Notes under the pieces: generated by a model | The model's input: only the letters and a program-made list of their open reading frames with translations | Told to the model about the DNA's origin: nothing | Databases searched by the model: none | Shown here: piece after piece, positions 5,671 to 11,040 of the stretch | Layout of the letters: every line of letters starts with the position of its first letter | How positions within the stretch are numbered: position 1 is the stretch's first letter | Program-made: the position numbers and the translations under genes | NCBI GenBank assembly: GCA_009904025.1 | Contig: WYEE01000089.1 | Coordinates: 1 to 11,040, forward strand | Source of the DNA: Thermogladius sp. | GTDB taxonomy: Archaea > Thermoproteota > Thermoprotei_A > Sulfolobales > Desulfurococcaceae | DNA length: 11,040 bases | Reading direction: 5' to 3'

Positions 5671-6405
5671 ATGGGGTTAGAGTTGGATGTGTTGGAGAGA
5701 GCCTACTTGTTCTCCAAGCTTATGTGCAAGCTGTATGCTAAGACTAGGTTGGACACTGTAACCGACACGGCTAGGCTACTCGGGATATCTGTTCAGGAGT
5801 TGAGCAGGCTCATACACTTGAGGGAGCTACCGAGCGGTAGGAGGGTTAGAGAGTTATTGTCGGGATTGGAGGGCGTGGACTCGGATTCCGTACTCGTGGA
5901 GGCGATGCGTGAGGCCCCTCTACCATTCCCCCACTTGAACAACCTCACCTCCCGCTACCCCTTGAGCCTGTACTGCTTCCTGTACAAGGCGATCGATGCT
6001 CTGAGGGGTAGGGCATTCAGCCTGGTGCTGACGGTGGAGGGGTCGGGGCTCATCCTGGCTGCACTCATATCCCTAACAATGGGTAGGAGGCTCGTCTACG
6101 GTGTTAAAGGCGTGAAGATGGTGGGCGGGCAGGTTGTGTCAGCTGGATCCGGGCCAGCCTACTCGGTGAAGACCTCTAAGAGGATAATCTCCTTCCCATC
6201 CCGGGCGGATTTGAGGGGCGAGAGGGTCGTGATAGTTGACGGGGTTGTTTGGACTGGCTCCACGATATACTCGATGCTAAGGTACGTTGAGAGGAAGAGC
6301 GGTGTCGTTGACTCCGTGGTCGCCATGGCCGCGGCGAGGCGAGCCCTCTCCAGGCTTGAGAAACTGGTTGAAGCACCCGTCTACCCGCTCCTCCTCTTAG
6401 ATTGA
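5671..6405 (+). CDS. HTH plus phosphoribosyltransferase-fold protein, probably a regulator (PyrE/GfcR-like)
   Basis: The 244-residue protein joins an N-terminal helix-turn-helix-like region (about 27-55, with ARLLGISVQELSRLI at 34-48) to a type I phosphoribosyltransferase fold (about 95-235). The PRPP-binding loop is recognisable as VVIVDGVVWTGSTI at 186-199. In catalytic enzymes this motif has two adjacent acidic residues; here the second is Gly191, while the Asp190 and TG-x-T parts are kept. Such HTH-PRTase proteins (GfcR in haloarchaea, by family knowledge) act as transcriptional regulators that use the fold to sense a metabolite. That role is the best guess here, rather than orotate phosphoribosyltransferase activity. 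It has its own promoter, no operon partner, and converges with the HtrA-like gene 31 bases away. The target is unknown. Confidence 0.8.
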   Translation: MGLELDVLERAYLFSKLMCKLYAKTRLDTVTDTARLLGISVQELSRLIHLRELPSGRRVRELLSGLEGVDSDSVLVEAMREAPLPFPHLNNLTSRYPLSLYCFLYKAIDALRGRAFSLVLTVEGSGLILAALISLTMGRRLVYGVKGVKMVGGQVVSAGSGPAYSVKTSKRIISFPSRADLRGERVVIVDGVVWTGSTIYSMLRYVERKSGVVDSVVAMAAARRALSRLEKLVEAPVYPLLLLD

Positions 6406-6436
6406 TCAACCAGCCGTATTGAGAGCCGGCTTTAAA

Positions 6437-7363
6437 CTAGGAGACAAGCACCTCCACGTCGACCTCGAAGACTTTACCGCCGCGGAGCACCTTGAGGGTC
6501 ACATAGCCCTTGTCGATTGACTCCTCAACCACCTCCCTCAAATCGCTTGCCCTCGCTAAAGCCCTCCCGTTTGCCTCGAGCAGTATGTCGCCATCCCTCA
6601 ACCCTCTACGTGAAGCCGGTGTGCCCGGTATCACCCTAGCCACTATAAGCCCCCTGGACACACCCAGCTTGTAGAAGCCTGCTATACTAGGGTTCAAGGG
6701 CGCCACGTAGACCCCGATCCATGCTTTAACAGGCTTACCATACCTCTCCACCATCAGTATAAACCTTTTCACAGTGTTGATGGGTATTGCGAAGCCGATG
6801 CCCTGCGCGTATGGGACTATGGCTGTGGTGACCCCGATCGCCTCCCCCCGCAGGTTTACGAGCGGGCCGCCGCTGTTACCCGGGTTTATGGCGGCATCCG
6901 TCTGTATCAGATCCTCGAGCATCAGCTCCTCCGTGTAAATGTTCCTCCCAGTCGCGCTCACCACGCCGAGGGTTACAGAGTGCTCGAACAAGCCTAGCGG
7001 CGAGCCGACCGCGAGGACTATCTCCCCTACTCTAAGCTGCCTGGAGTCCCCCAGCTCTATCGGGGGCTTGTACTCGGGTATGGCTAGGAGGGCGAGGTCT
7101 CTGCTAGCGTCCGCGACGATCACCTCTGCCTCAGAGGAGTAGCCGTCGCTGAAGGTAACCGTCACCTTCGAGGCCCCTCTCACAACATGGGCGTTTGTCA
7201 CAGCGACGTTTCTACCTACTATGAAGCCCGACCCGAAGCCTTTGAGGGACTCGTACCCGAAGAATAAGAGTGGTACCCTGATCTCGGTCGCCACGGTTAT
7301 CACGGAGTCCTTCACTTTGCCAACGATCCCCGCTATCTCATCGCTCAGCTCCTCGAGCTTCAA
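6437..7363 (-). CDS. HtrA/DegP-like serine protease with one PDZ domain
   Basis: This is a trypsin-fold (S1C) protease for protein quality control. Of 308 residues, the protease domain spans about 10-205 with an intact triad: His59 (in TNAHV), Asp89 (in SRDLALL) and Ser164 (in GNSGGPL). A single PDZ domain follows at about 212-306, carrying the family pattern of Pro-Gly-Thr-Pro-Ala at 246-250 and GLRDGDILL at 254-262. The N terminus is charged (MKLEELSDEI) with no signal peptide or membrane helix, unlike bacterial DegP/DegS, so it is predicted to be cytosolic. The TTG start at 7363 is supported by GGTGA (7370-7374) 6 bases upstream. It is the second gene of a two-gene unit, 10 bases after the small helical protein gene. 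Confidence 0.93.
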   Translation of the reverse strand: MKLEELSDEIAGIVGKVKDSVITVATEIRVPLLFFGYESLKGFGSGFIVGRNVAVTNAHVVRGASKVTVTFSDGYSSEAEVIVADASRDLALLAIPEYKPPIELGDSRQLRVGEIVLAVGSPLGLFEHSVTLGVVSATGRNIYTEELMLEDLIQTDAAINPGNSGGPLVNLRGEAIGVTTAIVPYAQGIGFAIPINTVKRFILMVERYGKPVKAWIGVYVAPLNPSIAGFYKLGVSRGLIVARVIPGTPASRRGLRDGDILLEANGRALARASDLREVVEESIDKGYVTLKVLRGGKVFEVDVEVLVS

Positions 7364-7373
7364 GCCAGGTCAC

Positions 7374-7679
7374 CTACCCCTCCTCTCCCCCACTCCTATA
7401 CAACAGGTGTTTGTCATATAAGTCTGTCGACAGGATGTCGAGTAGGGCTATCAACGCTAGCTCACTCTCGAAGCCCAGGCTCCCAGCCTTGATCAGCTCG
7501 ACAGCCCGCTTGACAATCTTCTCGGCCAGCTCCCTGTTCTCCTCAGGCTTCCACAAGGCCTCCAGATACTTCGACTTCAACTCGTTGTACAAGGAGTCCA
7601 GCTCATCAGCTAGATCCACAGCCTCCTTCTCGCTGAGCTGGAAGTACCTCTCGAGGAGGCTGACTATACGCTCACTCAC
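7374..7679 (-). CDS. Small helical protein of unknown function, co-operonic with HtrA-like protease
   Basis: I recognise no family in this 101-residue protein. It is rich in Glu, Lys and Leu and predicted almost wholly helical, with heptad-like stretches at about 3-40 and 48-66; there is no membrane segment or signal peptide and no cysteine. The GTG at 7679 is the first possible start, since a TAG lies five codons upstream in frame. A TATA-like box about 25 bases upstream suggests a leaderless transcript. It precedes the HtrA-like gene by 10 bases on the same strand, and the protease start has its own ribosome binding site inside this spacer. A role as adaptor or regulator of the protease is possible but rests only on position. 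Confidence 0.8.
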   Translation of the reverse strand: MSERIVSLLERYFQLSEKEAVDLADELDSLYNELKSKYLEALWKPEENRELAEKIVKRAVELIKAGSLGFESELALIALLDILSTDLYDKHLLYRSGGEEG

Positions 7680-7699
7680 TCTCCCAGCCCCCTAGGCGC

Positions 7700-7707
7700 A
7701 TATCTTT
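7700..7707 (-). promoter_or_regulatory. TATA-like box of the protease operon
   Basis: On the minus strand this reads AAAGATAT, centred near 7704. Transcription would start near 7678, at the GTG (7679) of the small helical protein, consistent with a leaderless first gene. Confidence 0.35.
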
Positions 7708-7962
7708 CACATCGCCAACCGGGCGGTTGAGTACAACCCTTTCCATCCCCATACTGCCGTCCTCCAACTCTAGACTACATCCAGCACAAGTGAGATAGAA
7801 TGCTCTCCGACATATTAAATCAACATATCAGACACGTTGACTGAGAAGTAGGCAATACACTACATATCTCACAATAAATTTCATCAAGCCCTCGTTTCAC
7901 CTAGGCCAAGACTACATCTTCCCTAGACTCCACAAGGTACACGCGGGAGATGTATGGGTCGG

Positions 7963-7970
7963 AATATAAA
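7963..7970 (+). promoter_or_regulatory. Distal TATA-like box
   Basis: AATATAAA preceded by purines and followed by GG, centred near 7967, predicts a start near 7993. A transcript from here would contain the hairpins at 8028-8096 and could be either a separate small RNA or a 180-base leader of the antiporter operon. Confidence 0.45.
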
Positions 7971-8027
7971 GGTGGCCATCAGCTCCAGCCTCCAGCCTCT
8001 TGAACACCCCGTGGCTGAGTGAGGCCT

Positions 8028-8096
8028 AGATGAAGCGGGAGCAAGGGGGATTAGTAGCGATCCTCAGCCCTGCTTCATCTCTGTGCCCCCCGGGCA
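8028..8096 (+). other. Tandem hairpins, candidate structured RNA or leader element
   Basis: AGATGAAGC (8028-8036) pairs perfectly with GCTTCATCT (8072-8080). The stem continues with a G-U and two G-C pairs (8037-8039 with 8069-8071), giving 12 pairs. Inside, GGGGAT (8046-8051) can pair with ATCCTC (8060-8065) around an 8-base loop, with an asymmetric internal loop between the two stems. A second small hairpin follows at 8084-8096 (TGCCC, CCC, GGGCA). It does not match a tRNA, and I see no proper C/D boxes or an ACA tail for guide RNAs. A 9-base inverted repeat alone would be expected by chance in a window this size, so this is a candidate only. Confidence 0.35.
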
Positions 8097-8115
8097 ACCT
8101 TCGTAGAACAACGGG

Positions 8116-8129
8116 TATAAGGTTAACCT
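8116..8129 (+). promoter_or_regulatory. Proximal TATA box with abutting 10-base palindrome
   Basis: TATAA at 8116-8120 predicts a transcription start near 8144, giving a leader of about 30 bases for the first antiporter gene. The perfect palindrome AGGTTAACCT (8120-8129) begins within the box, a position where a bound repressor would block polymerase recruitment. Palindromes of this length are common by chance, so the operator call is weak; the TATA box itself is better supported. Confidence 0.45.
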
Positions 8130-8173
8130 AACGTCGCAAAATTCTTTTACTCCAACCCTAGTGAGGATTTCAC

Positions 8174-8467
8174 GTGGGGTTACAAGCGATGCTTGATTTA
8201 ACCCAGCTTTTATTCGCCGTGCTAGCCGCACCCTACATGGTTGCTGTAGCACTCTACGCTGTGAGGGCTGTTAAAGGCCCTACGATACCCGATATAGTGT
8301 TGGCGGTGGACTGCATCTCATACGACCTCGCTGTATTCCTAGCCTTGTACTCAGTCTACTACCAGTCACCTCTGATGATAGCCCCTGCGATACTCCTATC
8401 CCTATGGGCCTACCTCCTAGACGTTTTCGCATCCAAGTACCTTGTCTCCAGGGAGGTCGGCGCTTGA
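8174..8467 (+). CDS. mrpF: Mrp-type cation/proton antiporter subunit F (MbhB-like)
   Basis: Small membrane subunit of an Mrp antiporter or of the Mrp-like module of Mbh/Mbs complexes. The 97 residues contain three hydrophobic helices (about 11-31, 48-63, 68-88). The family motif GPTIPDIVLAVD at 35-46 is on the first loop and start of helix 2, ending in the conserved membrane Asp46. The GTG at 8174 is chosen because GAGG (8163-8166) sits 7 bases before it; ATG 8189 is an alternative that removes 5 residues and has a weaker site. It is the first gene of the operon, and its stop overlaps the next start by one base (TGATG). Confidence 0.88.
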   Translation: MGLQAMLDLTQLLFAVLAAPYMVAVALYAVRAVKGPTIPDIVLAVDCISYDLAVFLALYSVYYQSPLMIAPAILLSLWAYLLDVFASKYLVSREVGA

Positions 8468-8814
8468 TGAACCCGGTTTTATTCTGGGCTGGTGCCACGG
8501 TGGTTTTCGTTGGAGGAGTCTTCGACCTCATCGCGGGGTTAGGTATGGTCAGGTTCCCGAACTTCTACGTCAGGCTCCACGCTGCCACGATAGGCGCGAT
8601 CTACGGTGCTGTACTACCCTTGATAGGCGTAGCACTAATGGCCTTTGGCTCAGATATCCAGGGCAACACGCTGGTGGGGGGAGGGTGCTTGGCGACAGCG
8701 CTGATACTATTCCTTGTAGCCCCTGTTGGAAGCCACCTACTAGCGTACGCGGCGCATAAGTCTAGGGCTGTGGAGTGGAGCCCTGTGGTGGACCAGCTGG
8801 GTGAGGAGGAGTGA
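8467..8814 (+). CDS. mrpG: Mrp-type cation/proton antiporter subunit G (MbhC-like)
   Basis: Membrane subunit G of the antiporter module, 115 residues with three predicted helices (about 4-26, 41-61, 68-95). The diagnostic motif RFPNFYVRLHAAT at 29-41 is well preserved. The ATG at 8467 is preferred over an upstream in-frame start at 8404, which would lie inside mrpF; GGAGGT (8452-8457) sits 9 bases before 8467. The C-terminal tail is charged and short. The stop overlaps the next gene's GTG by four bases (GTGA), so translation is coupled. Confidence 0.92.
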   Translation: MNPVLFWAGATVVFVGGVFDLIAGLGMVRFPNFYVRLHAATIGAIYGAVLPLIGVALMAFGSDIQGNTLVGGGCLATALILFLVAPVGSHLLAYAAHKSRAVEWSPVVDQLGEEE

Positions 8815-9059
8815 TCCTCGTCTACATGACCCTCCTAATAGCCGGGTTGCTCAGCACAGTCTTCACATACCTCGCGGTGACTGAGAGAGACCTCTTGAAG
8901 GCCGTAGCGTACTCGGCCGGCCAGAGCATCGCCTACAGTATTCTATTCCAGGTTTTCGCGGCGACAGACATCCTCCTAGCCTACATCGCTATCTCGGTAG
9001 GGGTATACTCAGCCCTGCTAATCTACATCGTGGGGAAGACCGAGAGGTTTGAGGGTTGA
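8811..9059 (+). CDS. MbhD-like subunit (DUF4040 type, equivalent to part of the MrpA C terminus)
   Basis: An 82-residue membrane protein with three helices (about 3-21, 30-49, 53-74). The stretch LLKAVAYSAGQSIAYSI (28-44), followed by DILLAYIAISVGVYSALLIY, is the pattern of the MbhD/DUF4040 domain, found as a separate subunit in archaeal Mbh/Mbs complexes and fused into the C-terminal part of MrpA in bacterial Mrp. It presumably links the small subunits to the large antiporter-like subunit. The GTG start overlaps the preceding stop (GTGA). I leave the symbol empty because numbering differs between Mrp and Mbh schemes. Confidence 0.85.
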   Translation: MILVYMTLLIAGLLSTVFTYLAVTERDLLKAVAYSAGQSIAYSILFQVFAATDILLAYIAISVGVYSALLIYIVGKTERFEG

Positions 9060-9061
9060 GC

Positions 9062-9820
9062 ATGGAGGCTAGGTGGCTTGGGCTAATACTGGCCTCAACC
9101 CTAGGGGTGGCCCTAGGCCTGGGCCTATACGCGGCTGGGGCTGTGGGGGCCCCGGACACCATTAAGCCCCTGGGCCTCTTCTACATTGAGGAGACGTTCT
9201 TCGGGAACATGACGGCGATGAGCCCTGAGGCAGTCACAGCGATCGTTTGGGATTACAGGGGCTTGGACACAGTCTACGAGACATCCGTTTTCTTCCTGGC
9301 TGTGGTAGCCGGCCTAGCCGTCTTCAGGGTCTCGGGGACCCCCGCCCCTAGGCGAGGCCTTGGTTTAACGGAGATAGCCAGGACTTCAACCAAGATCATA
9401 GTGGTGTTGATAATTGTGGTATCAGCATCCATAGCCTTACACGGGCATCTAACACCCGGCGGTGGATTCCAGGGTGGTTCAACACTGGCTATAGCGCCTC
9501 TACTAGTGATACCCGTCTTCTCATACTGGGCCCTCATCTCCAGGGGACTCTCGCCGACTATACTAGTCGCCTTGAGGGGGATGGCTCTCACGGCTATCGG
9601 CCTCGTCGCGGTACTCCCCGTTGTGAGAGGGCTTGAAATAGTCTCCAACATAAGGTTCTACCCGGCATACATACTGGGCCAGCTCGTCAGCGGTAGCCTC
9701 TTCCTCTACAACTCGTTCGAGTACATCGCTGTCGCGACTGGTTTCACAGCGATCTTCCTCTATCTGTCCTTCGAGGAGGAATTCTACAGGGAGGAGGCCA
9801 GGGGTGAATCCTATGAGTGA
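9062..9820 (+). CDS. MbhE-MrpB fusion subunit of the antiporter module
   Basis: The 252 residues join two modules usually seen as separate proteins in archaeal Mbh operons. The N-terminal part (1-92) is MbhE-like: one helix, a loop, then VTAIVWDYRGLDT at 58-70 and a second helix with ETSVFF. The C-terminal part (about 105-240) is MrpB: four helices with the signature HGHLTPGGGFQGG at 127-139. The frame opens at a TTG (9056) overlapping the previous stop, but the ATG at 9062 is preferred because GAGGG (9051-9055) lies 6 bases before it. The C-terminal tail is acidic. No frameshift separates the modules, so the fusion is real in this sequence. It overlaps mrpC by 8 bases. Confidence 0.88.
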   Translation: MEARWLGLILASTLGVALGLGLYAAGAVGAPDTIKPLGLFYIEETFFGNMTAMSPEAVTAIVWDYRGLDTVYETSVFFLAVVAGLAVFRVSGTPAPRRGLGLTEIARTSTKIIVVLIIVVSASIALHGHLTPGGGFQGGSTLAIAPLLVIPVFSYWALISRGLSPTILVALRGMALTAIGLVAVLPVVRGLEIVSNIRFYPAYILGQLVSGSLFLYNSFEYIAVATGFTAIFLYLSFEEEFYREEARGESYE

Positions 9821-10205
9821 TGCAAGCCTTATCTGGAGCATCCTCACGGGCTTCCTCGCGGTGAACCTCATGGTGGCAGTCCACGGGATTATCTACGGTA
9901 GGAGCCTGACGAAGAAGCTGATCTCGCTGTCGATATTCTCCGACACAGTCTACATGTTCTTCATAATGATAGGCTACAGGTTCATATACCCCTCTGTCCC
10001 CCCAGTCTATGTTAACCTCACGACACGGGAGATGGAGTACCTCACCAGGCATGGCGTGGACCCCGTCCCGCAGGCACTCGTGTTGACGGGGATAGTTATA
10101 GGGATGGCCGTGAACGCCCTCATAGGCTTCGGCATCATACAAGCCTACAGGTTGAAGAAGAGTGTTAACGCGAGGGAGCTGGTTGGATACGAGGAGGGTG
10201 AGTGA
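9813..10205 (+). CDS. mrpC: Mrp-type antiporter subunit C (NuoK-like, MbhG-like)
   Basis: NuoK-type membrane subunit that packs beside the large antiporter subunit. The 130 residues have three helices (about 6-27, 38-55, 88-112). The family motif DPVPQALVLT at 83-92 precedes helix 3, which continues IVIGMAVNALIGF. An upstream GTG at 9804 would add three residues; ATG 9813 is preferred because GGGGTGA (9801-9807) lies 5 bases before it. The start lies inside the end of the preceding gene (8-base overlap), and the stop abuts the ATG of mrpE, so all are coupled. Confidence 0.92.
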   Translation: MSDASLIWSILTGFLAVNLMVAVHGIIYGRSLTKKLISLSIFSDTVYMFFIMIGYRFIYPSVPPVYVNLTTREMEYLTRHGVDPVPQALVLTGIVIGMAVNALIGFGIIQAYRLKKSVNARELVGYEEGE

Positions 10206-10691
10206 ATGGTTAGAGAGATGCTTGTCACGCTATGGCTCCTCATACTCTACATAGTCTACACCGGCAGCTACACCCCCTACGATGTTGCGACAGGCCTAAT
10301 AGTCTCCGCGGCCGTGGGCATCCCGGCCTCGAGGATACTGGTCTCCGACGAGGGGAAGCTACTGGACGCGAGGAGGTACATCCACTTGTTCTACTACGCC
10401 TTGAAGTACATGACTATCATAGAGTTCAAAGCACACATGGATGTCGTGAAGAGGGTTTTCAACATGAGGATAAACCCTGGTATAGTTAAGATCCCCGTAT
10501 ACGCTAAATCAAGATACGGTAGGCTGCTGATAGCTGTATCGATAACAAACACGCCTGGCACGGTTGTCGTGGACGAGAGGGATGGCTGGTTCTACATCAA
10601 CTGGATTGACGTGACATCGGTTAAACCAGAGGAGGCTAGGCAGGCTATAAGCGCTGAGTTCGAGGACTACGCCTTCAAGATCTTCGAGTAG
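10206..10691 (+). CDS. mrpE: Mrp-type antiporter subunit E (MbhA-like)
   Basis: Subunit E of the antiporter module, 161 residues: two N-terminal hydrophobic segments (about 5-18 and 25-44), a third at 59-72, then a soluble domain with the family hallmark SITNTPGTVVVD at 112-123 and a preceding PGIVKIPV at 91-98. The ATG directly follows the mrpC stop and has GGAGGGTG (10193-10200) 5 bases upstream. In Thermococcales Mbh operons this subunit is encoded first, and in bacterial Mrp operons after D; here it sits between C and the large D-like subunit. Length is normal. Confidence 0.9.
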   Translation: MVREMLVTLWLLILYIVYTGSYTPYDVATGLIVSAAVGIPASRILVSDEGKLLDARRYIHLFYYALKYMTIIEFKAHMDVVKRVFNMRINPGIVKIPVYAKSRYGRLLIAVSITNTPGTVVVDERDGWFYINWIDVTSVKPEEARQAISAEFEDYAFKIFE

Positions 10692-10699
10692 GTGGGATC

Positions 10700-11040
10700 A
10701 TGAACAACATCGCGGGCTTGACACCCCTAACCCCTATTATCGGGGGCTTCACGACACCCATAGTCTACTTGGTCTCCAAGTCTAGGAGAGCGGTCTTCGC
10801 CTACGCCCTATTCCTCGCACTCCTAACCATGGCTCTCAGCCTCCTCGTAGTCCTCGAGGTGTATGAGGGCGGGAGTCCAATAGTGTACAACGCCGGTGGA
10901 TGGCCCGGGCCTGTGGGCATAGTCTACGTTGTAGACGAGGCGAACGCTCTACTAGGCTTGCTCACCTCAACCCTCATCCTGTTAGTCCTATTCTACAGCT
11001 ACGAGTACATAACCGACGCCGGCTACCCGTGGTATTTGAT
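10700..11040 (+). CDS. Large antiporter subunit, MrpD/MbhH-like (3' end cut)
   Basis: The start of a proton-pumping antiporter-like subunit of the MrpD/NuoL/M/N family. Only 113 residues lie in the window, with helices at about 10-25, 32-53 and 80-100. The motif GGWPGPVGI (66-74) followed by VVDEANALLGLL is typical for this family just before its third helix. The key membrane glutamate and lysines lie beyond the edge, so function and exact class (MrpD, MbhH or MbsH) cannot be settled. The start has GGTGGGATC directly before the ATG, overlapping the mrpE stop region. Confidence 0.88.
   Translation, partial: MNNIAGLTPLTPIIGGFTTPIVYLVSKSRRAVFAYALFLALLTMALSLLVVLEVYEGGSPIVYNAGGWPGPVGIVYVVDEANALLGLLTSTLILLVLFYSYEYITDAGYPWYL

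Larger units (their letters stand above)
7680..8173. other. Long gap upstream of the antiporter operon
   Basis: About 490 bases lie between the divergently oriented protease and antiporter operons. No convincing gene was found on either strand. The left part (7700-7960) is AT-richer and holds the second copy of a 14-base repeat at 7741-7754. The right part holds a TATA-like box at 7963-7970, two hairpins at 8028-8096, a second TATA-like box at 8116-8120 and a palindrome at 8120-8129, each listed separately. Confidence 0.6.

Noticed and set aside
6405..6437. AGCCGGCT palindrome between the convergent genes as a terminator
   Set aside because: Archaeal termination relies mainly on T-rich tracts, none is present here, and an 8-base palindrome is common by chance.
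7790..7872. Inverted repeat GTGAGATA (7790-7797) and TATCTCAC (7865-7872)
   Set aside because: An 8-base inverted repeat with a 67-base spacer is expected by chance in a gap of this size.
7820..7910. Minus-strand frame of 26 codons with two CxxC pairs (YCEIC and CLIC)
   Set aside because: It looks like a tiny zinc ribbon, but it is too short, has no clear ribosome binding site and sits in AT-rich DNA where such matches arise by chance.
8028..8080. Hairpin as a C/D or H/ACA guide RNA
   Set aside because: C-box-like AGATGAA is imperfect, box spacing is wrong, and no ACA follows the stem on either strand, so no guide-RNA class is assigned.
8404..8466. Upstream extension of the MrpG frame
   Set aside because: It overlaps the end of mrpF, adds a non-hydrophobic arginine-rich stretch not typical of MrpG, and the ATG at 8467 has a better ribosome binding site.

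Overview
The window looks like part of a hyperthermophilic crenarchaeal genome, most likely a G+C-rich Desulfurococcales member. This is an inference from several things visible in the sequence: arginine written almost entirely as AGG/AGA, many TTG and GTG starts, GGTGATC-type ribosome binding sites close to starts, TATA-box promoters, and the gene content (Dpp/Opp ABC transporter, neelaredoxin-type superoxide reductase, Lrp-type regulator, Mrp/Mbh-type antiporter modules). No species can be assigned from the window alone.

Layout. (1) 1-1912 (+): the two ATPase genes of a peptide/oligosaccharide ABC importer, the first cut by the left edge. (2) 1913-2099: a short gap. (3) 2100-3868: a divergent pair, a thioredoxin-fold CPAC protein (-) and an iron-dependent alcohol dehydrogenase (+), sharing a compact AT-rich promoter region. 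(4) 3932-5062 (+): a tight three-gene oxidative-stress operon of superoxide reductase, an unrecognised CxxC protein and an Lrp/AsnC regulator. (5) 5063-5670: an AT-richer gap whose minus strand holds what appears to be a small two-helix membrane-protein gene broken by one in-frame TAA. (6) 5671-6405 (+): a helix-turn-helix plus phosphoribosyltransferase-fold protein, probably a regulator. It converges with (7) 6437-7679 (-), an operon of a small helical protein and an HtrA-like serine protease without an export signal. (8) 7680-8173: a gap of about 500 bases with two TATA-like promoters and a folded element that could be a leader RNA. (9) 8174-11040 (+): seven overlapping or abutting membrane-protein genes of an Mrp-type cation/proton antiporter module (MrpF, MrpG, MbhD-like, MbhE-MrpB fusion, MrpC, MrpE, MrpD-like), running off the right edge.

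How the genes work together. The ABC ATPases power uptake of peptides or sugars. The superoxide reductase operon and the thioredoxin-like protein point to redox and oxygen defence in an anaerobe. The antiporter module couples Na+ and H+ gradients, either alone or as the membrane half of an Mbh/Mbs-type respiratory complex whose hydrogenase-like subunits would lie to the right. No mobile element, CRISPR array, tRNA or rRNA was found. The least-explained parts are the broken small gene at 5159-5431, the CxxC protein at 4320-4631, the crossed divergent promoters near 2660-2680, and the hairpin region at 7963-8129.
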